DNA of 8,054 bases from contig JAVEYA010000097.1 of the NCBI GenBank assembly GCA_034003745.1, forward strand, positions 1 to 8,054, given 5' to 3'. Source of the DNA: JAVEYA01 sp034003745. Its GTDB lineage: Bacteria > Bacillota > Peptococcia > DRI-13 > PHAD01. The translations under genes and the position numbers were made by a program. This document shows, in pieces, positions 1-6,836 of the stretch. The notes beneath the pieces were generated by a model that was not told where the DNA came from, ran no database searches, and saw only the letters and a list, made by a program, of their open reading frames with translations. The stretch's first letter is position 1, and every line of letters begins with the position of its first letter.

Positions 1-879
1 TTGCAGCCCGGCGGAGTCAAAAAAATATTTCTGCCTTAGACGCAAAAGCTTTCCATCCATGCTGCTGTCTTCCGGATAGAGCACCTGCGAAACGGCTTCC
101 TGGCGGATCTTTTCATGGAAAGCCCAGGCATACTCCCCTCTGGAAAAAGTATGGAATTCAAAATCGATTTTATCCGCTTCCGCGCTCCATAAGCGCAGGA
201 AATTAACCGTATCGTTTTTATAGCCGAGGATGGGAATGTCATAGGGTACCGCCCGGACCGCTTCATAATTTTCATGATGAAACTGAATCCGTCCGCCGGC
301 GTCGTCAATGCGGACATACCCGCCGAATTTGACTGTTTCGGCCTCTTCCTCCCTGCGGTATTCCCAGACGCAGTTCTCGGAAAGCCAGTTGTCCGGCCGT
401 TCCGCCTGTTCGCCGTTAACGATGGCCTGCTCGAAGAGCCCGTAGCGGTAACGGATGCCGCAGCCAAAGCCGGCCAGCCCCAATGCGGCCAAAGAATCCA
501 GAAAAGATGCAGCCAGACGGCCCAGCCCCCCATTCCCCAGGCCAGGGTCTTCTTCCGCTTCCCGGATCTCTTCCAGCCTCAAGCCCAGTTCCTTTAAACC
601 CGCTTCCGCCGTATCCTGCAGTCCGAGATAATAAAGATTATTCATTAAAAAGCGGCCGGTCAGAAATTCAATGGAGAAGTACCAGACTTGCTTCTCTTCT
701 TCCTGGTGGCCCTGCTTCCGGACGGAATGCCACTTTTTGCTGATTTCATCCCGCACCAAAGTGGCCAAGGCCTGATAATGCTGCCGGGGTGAACCTGCCG
801 TATATTCTTTTCCGTAAATTTGCAGAAAACGCTCCTGAAAAGCGGCTTTAAAACTTTCCTTCTTCTCTGCTGCCGGCAT
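1..879 (-). CDS. glgP: Glycogen (alpha-glucan) phosphorylase, N-terminal 293 residues, cut by left edge
   Basis: GT35 enzyme that cleaves alpha-1,4 glucan with phosphate to give glucose-1-phosphate, in the cytoplasm. The frame is open from the ATG at 879 to base 1. Family hallmarks are visible: VWYFSIEFLTGRFLMNN (about residues 65-81), DPGLGNGGLGRLAASFLDSL (111-130), GIRYRYGLFEQ (141-151), the PYDIPILGY stretch (212-220), and VLYPEDS...LRLRQKYFF (266-287). The family is about 800 residues long, so roughly the first third is present. The PLP-binding lysine lies beyond the window. The start at 879 is chosen because GGAGGT sits 6 nt upstream; an in-frame ATG at 900 has no such site. The glgB stop lies 60 nt upstream with no terminator between, so the two are probably cotranscribed. 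One deviation seen: GCGIRY where most family members have GYGIRY. Confidence 0.96.
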   Translation of the reverse strand, partial: MPAAEKKESFKAAFQERFLQIYGKEYTAGSPRQHYQALATLVRDEISKKWHSVRKQGHQEEEKQVWYFSIEFLTGRFLMNNLYYLGLQDTAEAGLKELGLRLEEIREAEEDPGLGNGGLGRLAASFLDSLAALGLAGFGCGIRYRYGLFEQAIVNGEQAERPDNWLSENCVWEYRREEEAETVKFGGYVRIDDAGGRIQFHHENYEAVRAVPYDIPILGYKNDTVNFLRLWSAEADKIDFEFHTFSRGEYAWAFHEKIRQEAVSQVLYPEDSSMDGKLLRLRQKYFFDSAGLQ

Positions 880-885
880 CTTGGG

Positions 886-891
886 ACCTCC
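886..891 (-). promoter_or_regulatory. Ribosome binding site of glgP
   Basis: GGAGGT on the minus strand, 6 nt before the ATG at 879. It decides between that start and the in-frame ATG at 900, because it lies downstream of the latter. Confidence 0.8.
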
Positions 892-939
892 GCGTATCAT
901 TTAGATTTATTCTTTATTTTTGCCCAAAAAACGTTGTTT

Positions 940-2832
940 TTATTGGACGGAAATATTGCCAAAAAGCAGAAAAGCCAATGGCGGAACTTTAATTTCCAGC
1001 GAATATGGCTGATTATGCCAGGGAATTTTTTCGACATTAAGAGCGCCTTCATTTTTCTGATCGGACCCGCCATAAGCTGCCAGATCGCTGTTGAAAATTT
1101 CCCGAAAAGCCCCTTTTTCCGGGACGCCGATGCGGTAGCGTTCATAATAATGGGGAGTGAAATTACATAAGACCACCAATTTTTCTTGTTTATTGCGGCT
1201 TTTTCTTAGAAAAACGAGAATACTCTGGGCATGATTATGGCAGTCAATCCATTCAAAACCTTCCCAGCGGTGGTCTTCCTGCCACAGGGCCGGCTGCTGC
1301 AAATAAAGATGATTAAGGCTTTGGACATAATCCTTAAAATGGCGGTGCTGTTCATATTGCAGCAAGAACCACTCCAGCGGCTCATAATAGCGCCACTCGA
1401 TAAACTGGGCAAATTCCCCGCCCATGAACAGGAGTTTTTTGCCGGGATGCGCCATCATATACCCTAAAAAGACCCGGAGATTGGCGAATTTCTGCCAGTA
1501 ATCCCCCGGCATCTTGTCAATCAGCGAGCGTTTGCCGTGAACCACTTCATCATGGGACATGGGCAGAATGAAATTCTCCGTAAAGGCATACAAAAAAGAA
1601 AAGGTCAATAAATTATGATGATACTTGCGATGGATGGGTTCAATTTTCATATATTTGAGCACGTCGTTCATCCAGCCCATATTCCACTTATAATTAAAGC
1701 CCAGACCCCCCGCGTAGGTGGGTCCGGTTACATGGGGCCACTCGGTGGATTCTTCGGCCATCATCAGGGCCTGCGGGAAGAAGGCAAAGACGGCCTCATT
1801 CAGCCTCTTTAAGAAAGCGACGGCCTCCAGATTGCCGTTGCCGCCGTATTGGTTAGGCGTCCACCCGCCGTTTTCCCTGCCGTAATTAAGGTAGAGCATG
1901 CTGGCCACCGCGTCCACCCGGAGTCCGTCTATATGATATTTATCCAGCCAGTAAACGGCATTGGAAATGAGGAAGCTCTTTACCTCGGGACGCCCGAAGT
2001 CAAAGCGCATCGTGCCCCAGCCTTCCAGTTCCTCCGCCTCATACAGCTTCGTTCCGTCGAAATGAATCAGGCCGTGGCCGTCTTTGCAAAAATGCGCCGG
2101 CACCCAGTCCAGGATGACGCCTATTCCCCGCTGATGGCAACAGTCCACGAAATACATAAAATCGTGCGGCGTGCCGTAGCGGCTGGTCGGGGCGTAATAG
2201 CCGGTGATCTGATAGCCCCAGGAGCCGTCAAAGGGGTGTTCCATGATGGGCAGAAGCTGAATATGGGTATAGCCCATTTCCGCGGCGTATTGCGGCAGCG
2301 TTTCCGCCAGCTGCCGGTAGCTCAGCAGGGAGTCGTCGGGATTGCGCCGCCAGGACAAGAGATGTACTTCATAGATATTGAGGGGCTGGTCATAGGGCTC
2401 TTTTTTACGGGAAACCCACTCCGCATCCCTCCAGGCGTAATTTTCCAGGTCAAAGACCATCGAGGCCGAATGGGGCCGCACTTCGGCGTAAAAGGCATAG
2501 GGGTCCGCTTTTAAGAACACTGCCCCGCACGCGCTTTCGATCTCGTATTTATATTTTTCACCCTGCTGCAGGCCGGAAATAAATAAAGACCAGAGGCCTG
2601 CGTCTGTGATTCTGCTTAAGCGGTGGGTCAGGCCATTCCAGCCGTTGAAGTCGCCGACCACGCTGACCCGCCTGGCATTGGGCGCCCACACGGTGAAGCG
2701 CACACCTGTTTGTCCCGCTTCTTCGCACAGGTGTGCGCCCAGCATTGCGTAGCTTTTGAATAAATTGCCCTGATGGAAGAGATAAACATCCTGTTCGGTG
2801 AATACTTCCGCCGCATGAACGCGAACCGCCAC
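940..2832 (-). CDS. glgB: 1,4-alpha-glucan branching enzyme
   Basis: Cytoplasmic GH13 enzyme that makes alpha-1,6 branches in glycogen. The protein has 630 residues, a normal length for the Bacillus-type enzyme. An N-terminal motif DVYLFHQGNLFKSY (15-28) matches that type. A CBM48-like domain follows, with FTVWAPNA (46-53) and VVGDFNGW (58-65). The catalytic barrel has DWVPAHF (242-248), GLRVDAVA with nucleophile D307 (303-310), AEES with acid/base E360 (359-362), and MSHDEVVHGK with D428 (425-434). A beta-sandwich C-terminal domain ends in PPLAFLLFG. The catalytic set is complete. The start is GTG; the nearest Shine-Dalgarno-like GGAAAGG lies 12 nt upstream, which is a weak and distant site. 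No ATG or other start lies nearby in frame and the upstream frame closes at 2887-2889. The gene has its own likely promoter and is followed after 60 nt by glgP. Confidence 0.97.
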   Translation of the reverse strand: MAVRVHAAEVFTEQDVYLFHQGNLFKSYAMLGAHLCEEAGQTGVRFTVWAPNARRVSVVGDFNGWNGLTHRLSRITDAGLWSLFISGLQQGEKYKYEIESACGAVFLKADPYAFYAEVRPHSASMVFDLENYAWRDAEWVSRKKEPYDQPLNIYEVHLLSWRRNPDDSLLSYRQLAETLPQYAAEMGYTHIQLLPIMEHPFDGSWGYQITGYYAPTSRYGTPHDFMYFVDCCHQRGIGVILDWVPAHFCKDGHGLIHFDGTKLYEAEELEGWGTMRFDFGRPEVKSFLISNAVYWLDKYHIDGLRVDAVASMLYLNYGRENGGWTPNQYGGNGNLEAVAFLKRLNEAVFAFFPQALMMAEESTEWPHVTGPTYAGGLGFNYKWNMGWMNDVLKYMKIEPIHRKYHHNLLTFSFLYAFTENFILPMSHDEVVHGKRSLIDKMPGDYWQKFANLRVFLGYMMAHPGKKLLFMGGEFAQFIEWRYYEPLEWFLLQYEQHRHFKDYVQSLNHLYLQQPALWQEDHRWEGFEWIDCHNHAQSILVFLRKSRNKQEKLVVLCNFTPHYYERYRIGVPEKGAFREIFNSDLAAYGGSDQKNEGALNVEKIPWHNQPYSLEIKVPPLAFLLFGNISVQ

Positions 2833-2864
2833 TGTAAACCACAGCCTTTCCGGAGGATCAAGGG

Positions 2865-2880
2865 ATATGTATACCCATAT
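2865..2880. promoter_or_regulatory. Short palindrome over the -10 region of glgB
   Basis: ATATG-N6-CATAT, a perfect 5-bp inverted repeat that overlaps the proposed -10 hexamer. Its position suits an operator, but AT-rich promoter DNA gives such matches by chance. Confidence 0.25.
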
Positions 2881-2897
2881 ATTTTGTCACGGGACAA
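2868..2897 (-). promoter_or_regulatory. Probable sigma-A promoter of glgB-glgP
   Basis: On the minus strand TTGTCC (2892-2897) and TATACA (2868-2873) are separated by 18 nt. Each matches four of six consensus positions. The predicted transcript would start near 2861, giving an untranslated leader of about 29 nt before the GTG at 2832. The surrounding DNA is locally AT-rich and lies downstream of the hairpin that ends the previous operon, as a promoter here would be expected to. Confidence 0.5.
2884..2897. promoter_or_regulatory. TTGTC-N4-GACAA palindrome over the -35 element
   Basis: A perfect 5-bp inverted repeat with a 4-nt spacer (TTGTCACGGGACAA on the plus strand). It includes the proposed -35 hexamer of glgB. 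It could be a repressor site; no regulator is encoded in the window. Confidence 0.3.
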
Positions 2898-2910
2898 TGG
2901 AAATTAAACA

Positions 2911-2975
2911 GGGCTGCCGCAAATAGACTGTCATCCTGACACGCCGGCTATTTTGCGGTAGCCCCTAATTTTTTT
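2911..2975. terminator. Long hairpin after manC, terminator-like, possibly bidirectional
   Basis: The arms GGGCTGCCGCAAATAG (2911-2926) and CTATTTTGCGGTAGCCC (2948-2964) pair over about 16 bp with one mismatch and one bulged base. The loop holds a second small stem, TGTCA-TCC-TGACA (2929-2941). A run of seven T (2969-2975) follows the stem on the plus strand, so the classic rho-independent layout faces that strand. On the minus strand the stem is followed only by a mildly T-rich TGTTTAATTT. It begins about 40 nt past the manC stop and most likely ends the glycan operon or blocks antisense reading. It may be a dispersed repeat. Confidence 0.6.
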
Positions 2976-3003
2976 AATTAAAGTTTTTAAAAGTTGTTGC
3001 TCC

Positions 3004-4371
3004 TCAAACCGGGCAATAATCCTTAACTTCCTCCCAGTCAAAGGTAATTCTGGCAATCTCCTCTTCCCTTAAGCTTTCGCCTGTCTGAACCTCAATGAAT
3101 TCCAGATCCGTATCCGCTTTAATGCTGTGCCGGACGCCGGCCGGGATCTGCAGCACGTCGCCCGGCCTGACCTTACGGATGACCTTATCTACAACGGCCT
3201 CCCCCTCCCCTTGCACAATGCTCCAAACCTCATTGCGCCGGAAATGGACCTGGTAACTGAGATTTTTTCCCGCCGCAACATGAATGCGTTTGGTCACGGC
3301 CTCCTGCCCGCCGGCGTACCGGGTATAATCCAGAACCCGGTACCAGCCCCAGCGCCGTTCTTCGTACATAGGGCGCGGTATAAATAAATCCGCCTGTTCT
3401 TTTATCTCGCTGTCGCTATCTTTATCCGCCACCAGTATGCCATCGGGGCCGGCCGCGATTACCGCATTGGATAAACCCAAGGCGATCACGGGAATATTTA
3501 ATTCGTTGATCAGATGGGTATTGTGGGTGTCGGGACTCAAAAAGCCCCGCCCGATTACCGGGGAGGGCAGCTCTTCCGCTAAAGCGGACCAACTTCCTAA
3601 GTCCTTCCATTTCCCCGGATAAAGAACGGCAATAACACTGCCGCTTTTTTCCGCGATGTGGTAGTCAAAACTTGTTTTCGGCAAGGCCGCATACTTCTTT
3701 TTTAAACCCGGATAATCGGCAGGCAGTCCGGCTTCCCGCAGCTTGCCCAGAAGAAAGTCCAGCCGGAAGGCGAACACTCCGCAATTCCACAGCGCCCCCT
3801 GCCTGATCAGTTCGCCGGCGGAAGCAGCCGGAGGCTTTTCCCGAAAAGAGGCCACTTTAATAAACGAAAGGTCTTTCTGAAGGCCGGCGGGAACGATATA
3901 GCCAAATTTTTCCGAAGGATAGGCGGGCCGCACGCCGAGCAGGCCCAGCTCCGCTTCCGAATCCAGCAGCGCCTGCTCCAGCGCCTTTATTTTCCGGAAA
4001 AAAGCTCCCTCCGCCAATAAGTCCACCGGCAGGACCACAACCACTTCCTGCAGGCCGGCCTGTTCTTCCGAAAACAGATACGCCGCCGCCAGGGCAATGG
4101 CCGGGTAGGTGTCTCTTTGCTCCGGTTCCGGAACTATTTTGACCGTTTCCCCCAATTGACGCAAGACCAGATCAGCCTGGGACCGGCTCGTCGCTAAAAC
4201 GGCGGTTTCACGCAAGCCGGCAGCCTGCAGCTGCGCCCAAACCCGCTGAAGCATCGATTCCCGTCCGGATTTCCCATCAGGCAAGACCTGCAAAAACTGT
4301 TTGGCGCGCACCGGGTTGGACAGCGGCCATAAACGCTTGCCCGCTCCGCCTGACAGTAAAATAATTCTCAT
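3004..4371 (-). CDS. manC: Mannose-1-phosphate guanylyltransferase with C-terminal cupin (type II PMI/GMP family)
   Basis: Makes GDP-mannose from GTP and mannose-1-phosphate in the cytoplasm; some family members also isomerise fructose-6-P and mannose-6-P through the cupin domain. The 455-residue protein has the nucleotide-binding start LSGGAGKRLWPLS (6-18) with AKQFL (23-27), RDTYPAIALAAAYL (86-99), LPVD (114-117), FGYIVP (156-161), FREKP (176-180), WNCGVFAFR (195-203) and DLGSW (257-261). The cupin begins near WGWYRVLDY (341-349), with QVHFRRNEVW (374-383) and IPAGVRH (409-415). The usual HxH metal motif reads H376-F-R378, so one expected ligand is missing; E381 and H415 remain. AGGAGG sits 5 nt before the ATG. 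The gtrA-like gene ends 19 nt upstream. In this operon it would supply GDP-mannose or a derivative to the glycosyltransferases. Confidence 0.93.
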   Translation of the reverse strand: MRIILLSGGAGKRLWPLSNPVRAKQFLQVLPDGKSGRESMLQRVWAQLQAAGLRETAVLATSRSQADLVLRQLGETVKIVPEPEQRDTYPAIALAAAYLFSEEQAGLQEVVVVLPVDLLAEGAFFRKIKALEQALLDSEAELGLLGVRPAYPSEKFGYIVPAGLQKDLSFIKVASFREKPPAASAGELIRQGALWNCGVFAFRLDFLLGKLREAGLPADYPGLKKKYAALPKTSFDYHIAEKSGSVIAVLYPGKWKDLGSWSALAEELPSPVIGRGFLSPDTHNTHLINELNIPVIALGLSNAVIAAGPDGILVADKDSDSEIKEQADLFIPRPMYEERRWGWYRVLDYTRYAGGQEAVTKRIHVAAGKNLSYQVHFRRNEVWSIVQGEGEAVVDKVIRKVRPGDVLQIPAGVRHSIKADTDLEFIEVQTGESLREEEIARITFDWEEVKDYCPV

Positions 4372-4376
4372 GGGGG

Positions 4377-4382
4377 CCTCCT
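4377..4382 (-). promoter_or_regulatory. Ribosome binding site of manC
   Basis: AGGAGG on the minus strand, 5 nt before the ATG at 4371, inside the 19-nt gap after the gtrA-like stop codon. Confidence 0.8.
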
Positions 4383-4390
4383 GCTTATTT

Positions 4391-4798
4391 TTATCCGGAA
4401 TGATTCCGAAAGGTCCAGATACAGTTCAGGAAATAATTGGACAAGGGAACGACGAGTACCACCAAACAAAACCCCAAAAGATAATGCCAGCTTAATACAT
4501 TAACTGTAAGGAACATGAGGGTGGTATTGAACCCCAGCCCAAGCAGAGAAACGGACGTATAAATAAAGAATTGCCTGTATCCTTTGTCTGCAGAGCGAAA
4601 GGTCCAAGAACGGTTTAAAATATAGGAAACGATTAAGGCCGTCAGAAAGCCCAAAACCGAGCCCCCAACAGGATCCCCCTGCGCCAATTCCACAAAGGCG
4701 ATGAGTACGCCTGTGTGCAGGGCGGTCCCCAGGAAGCCGACCAATCCATAACGAATGAGCCTCAAGAACTGCGCGGTATTTCCCTTATTTATCTTCAT
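4391..4798 (-). CDS. GtrA-like small membrane protein
   Basis: A 135-residue protein with four predicted membrane helices (about 15-37, 44-62, 76-97 and 104-125). It shows the GtrA family pattern: IRYGLVGFLGT near the start (15-25), SYILNRSWTF after helix 2 (58-67) and the related NYFLNCIWTF after helix 4 (121-130), an internal duplication. Family members are proposed to move polyprenyl-phosphate sugars across the membrane for glycan decoration. The ATG at 4798 is preferred: it begins 1 nt after the stop of the upstream glycosyltransferase (TAG-C-ATG) and has GAGGCGG 6 nt before it. The frame stays open upstream to a possible start at 4891, but that would add 31 non-family residues overlapping the previous gene. 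Probably partners the GtrB-like protein encoded two genes upstream. Confidence 0.88.
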   Translation of the reverse strand: MKINKGNTAQFLRLIRYGLVGFLGTALHTGVLIAFVELAQGDPVGGSVLGFLTALIVSYILNRSWTFRSADKGYRQFFIYTSVSLLGLGFNTTLMFLTVNVLSWHYLLGFCLVVLVVPLSNYFLNCIWTFRNHSG

Positions 4799-4799
4799 G

Positions 4800-6836
4800 C
4801 TATGCCGCCTCGCTGACCAGCAAGCCGTGTTCGGTCTTCTCCCAGTAAAACGGCCTGGTGATGAGCTGCCACGCCGCTTTATAGGCTGCAATGCTCATCA
4901 AAAGCCAGTACAGGGGCGAAAAAAGTCCGTATTTAACCAGCCTGAACGAAAGCGCGTCGTTCCCCTTTTCCTGCAACTCCTGCACTACCCAATAGGTTCC
5001 CACAATGTTGCCGAAAATAAACAGAAAATTTCCCAGCAAAAGTTCGGCCGCCGCCATGTAATAAACCGGCCCGGGAAAAAGGAGCGGGATAAACCCGTGA
5101 TAGGTGGCATACCACAAAATCACCAGAGCCCAAAGCAGAGGATTAATCAACGGCAAAAGCGGCGTGGCCAGGACAATGACCTGGATTCCCAGAAAGCCCC
5201 GGGCGCCTACCTGGCGCCACAGCCGCAGCGGATGCCGCATGTGCACCAGCCAGGTTTGCATATAGCCCTTGATCCAGCGGGATCTTTGCCGGATCCAGTT
5301 GCGCGTACGGCTGTTGGCTTCCTCCCAGGTCCGGGAGTTGACAATGGCCGTGGAATAACCGGCCCCATACAAACGGATCCCCAGATCGGCGTCTTCCGTA
5401 ACATTATAGGGATCCCAGGCCAGCACTTTTTTTAAAGCTTCTATTTTAAAATGATTGGAAGTGCCGCCTAAGGGGATGGGGATATTTAATTGCATGAGGC
5501 CCGGCAGAAGCAGGTCAAACCACATGCTGTACTCCTGTGTAAACCAACGGGTCAGGAGGTTCTGTTCGCTGTTGTAATAATTCAGCTTGGCCTGCATGCA
5601 ACAGCAGGAATCCGGACTGCGCCGGAAGGCCAGGTGCACTTTTTTTAACTGATCGGGATCAGGCCGGTCTTCCGCGTCATAAATAACCACATAGTCTCCC
5701 CGGGCGTTAATCAAGCCGTAATTGCAGGCTTTCGGCTTCGTCTTGGGCAGAGAGTGCGGAACAATCAGCGTGGTGTAATAAGGGGGCAGGTTCATCGCCT
5801 GGACCAGTTCTTGCGCTTCCACATCGTCTTCTTCGATCAGCAGGCGGATATCCAGTTTATGCTTGGGATAATCCAGCTGTTCCAGGTTGGCGATCAACTG
5901 GGGAATGACGCAGCTCTCTTTATACATGGGCGCCAGAATCGTGTAAATCCGGAGCTCACGTTCATCCAGCGCGGCAACCTCTTTTTCCGTTATCCTGATT
6001 TGCGCGCCGGAGCGAATCCCCCGCAGGATCATTAAAAATTTGAAAAAAGCTACAATAAAATAGAGAATTTGAATCACGATATTAATCGTCAGCACGGTCA
6101 CAAACCAATTCAGCACAAGGCCCAGTGTTACAGTCAGCAAAACAAGCAGCAGTCCGGTTTTCTGCGGCGGCGTAAAGCTGATGCGGGCCGATAAATCGGG
6201 TCTTTCCCGGGCCAGTTTTTCCGTACTGATGCTCAGCAATTCATCGGCATAGACCCTGCCCCACAGGGTTTCCAATTCCGCAGAAGTGGCCAGAACCTGT
6301 TCAACTTTGCGCTGCAGGACCTCCTCCAGCAGTTGCAGCTTCTCCGGGGAAAGGGGTTTAACCACCGCCACCGCTATCCGGTGCGGGTTCTCATGCACAG
6401 CGATGGCTTGAAACTGTAAAGCGATTTCCTCGGGGATGCGGACGGAAGCGTTTAAGCTCAGCTCTGCTCCGAGCCGGCCTGTTTCCTGCTGAGCGGCAAT
6501 GGCTTTGTACAGGGTTGGCTCGTCTACCAAACCCAGGGACAAGAGGATTTCCCCCAGGGGTCCGCCGCTTTTTTGCTGGAATTCCAGCGCCGTATTCAAT
6601 TGTGTCTGTGTCAGCGCGCCATATTCCACCAGCATCTCCCCCAGTTTGCCTTTGGAGGGGATTTGTTTCCTGGCCGCCCGGATATCGGCTTCCTCCGCCC
6701 AGCCGAAAGCCACCAGAATATTTCCTAATAAGCCGCCATGTTTTTGCTGATAGACCAAGGCCCGCTGTAAATTTCGCTCGTTCAGCCGGCCTTTTTCCAC
6801 CAAAATATCGCCCAGGCGCGGTATTGAACTACGCAT
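4800..6836 (-). CDS. Membrane family-2 glycosyltransferase with N-terminal tandem MshEN (c-di-GMP-binding type) region
   Basis: A 678-residue protein numbered from the ATG at 6836, chosen because AGGAGGGG lies 7 nt upstream; an upstream in-frame start at 6878 would add 14 basic residues inside the previous gene. Residues 7-116 hold four MshEN-type repeats, and the rest of a T2SSE_N-like domain runs to about 196 (IPEEIALQFQAIAV, VLATSAELE). Two membrane helices follow (227-248, 252-271). The GT2 core has TILAPMYKE (299-307), EEDD (335-338), the DxD-type DAEDRPDP (387-394), the catalytic-type TEDADLG (480-486) and QRSRW (517-521), the last typical of processive synthases. Three or four C-terminal helices lie about 545-575, 592-618 and 634-656. 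The layout recalls E. coli NfrB, in which a C-terminal MshEN domain binds c-di-GMP. The sugar donor and polymer cannot be read from sequence. It overlaps the previous gene by 8 nt. Confidence 0.92.
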   Translation of the reverse strand: MRSSIPRLGDILVEKGRLNERNLQRALVYQQKHGGLLGNILVAFGWAEEADIRAARKQIPSKGKLGEMLVEYGALTQTQLNTALEFQQKSGGPLGEILLSLGLVDEPTLYKAIAAQQETGRLGAELSLNASVRIPEEIALQFQAIAVHENPHRIAVAVVKPLSPEKLQLLEEVLQRKVEQVLATSAELETLWGRVYADELLSISTEKLARERPDLSARISFTPPQKTGLLLVLLTVTLGLVLNWFVTVLTINIVIQILYFIVAFFKFLMILRGIRSGAQIRITEKEVAALDERELRIYTILAPMYKESCVIPQLIANLEQLDYPKHKLDIRLLIEEDDVEAQELVQAMNLPPYYTTLIVPHSLPKTKPKACNYGLINARGDYVVIYDAEDRPDPDQLKKVHLAFRRSPDSCCCMQAKLNYYNSEQNLLTRWFTQEYSMWFDLLLPGLMQLNIPIPLGGTSNHFKIEALKKVLAWDPYNVTEDADLGIRLYGAGYSTAIVNSRTWEEANSRTRNWIRQRSRWIKGYMQTWLVHMRHPLRLWRQVGARGFLGIQVIVLATPLLPLINPLLWALVILWYATYHGFIPLLFPGPVYYMAAAELLLGNFLFIFGNIVGTYWVVQELQEKGNDALSFRLVKYGLFSPLYWLLMSIAAYKAAWQLITRPFYWEKTEHGLLVSEAA
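6489..6818 (-). repeat. Four 24-residue MshEN motifs within the glycosyltransferase gene
   Basis: Protein-level repeats, numbered from the ATG at 6836: motif 1 (7-30) begins RLGDILVEKG, motif 2 (36-59) LLGNILVAFG, motif 3 (64-87) KLGEMLVEYG, motif 4 (93-116) PLGEILLSLG. Motifs 1-2 and 3-4 are joined by 5-residue spacers ending in GG (QKHGG and QKSGG). A 24-5-24 arrangement with LG, a hydrophobic pair, G at position 10, L17, L21 and Q24 is the published signature of c-di-GMP-binding MshEN domains. Motifs 3 and 4 fit throughout; motif 2 degenerates at its end (AARKQ). The two pairs look like a tandem duplication. Confidence 0.8.

Noticed and set aside
36..533. Minus-strand open frame of 165 codons
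   Set aside because: It is in another frame of glgP; the frame that is open to base 1 carries clear phosphorylase motifs.
1849..2514. Plus-strand open frame of 221 codons inside glgB
   Set aside because: It is antisense to the catalytic barrel of glgB, has no recognisable motif, and arises from codon bias in the real gene.
2833..3003. Riboswitch (for example c-di-GMP type) before glgB
   Set aside because: The gap holds a long terminator-like hairpin and a promoter, and the predicted leader after the promoter is only about 29 nt, too short for an aptamer.
4799..4891. Longer GtrA-like protein starting at 4891
   Set aside because: The extra 31 residues do not match the family and overlap the end of the upstream gene; the ATG at 4798 has a suitable ribosome binding site.
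4755..5435. Plus-strand open frame of 226 codons
   Set aside because: Antisense to the glycosyltransferase C-terminal membrane region; rich in P, Q and R with no family pattern.
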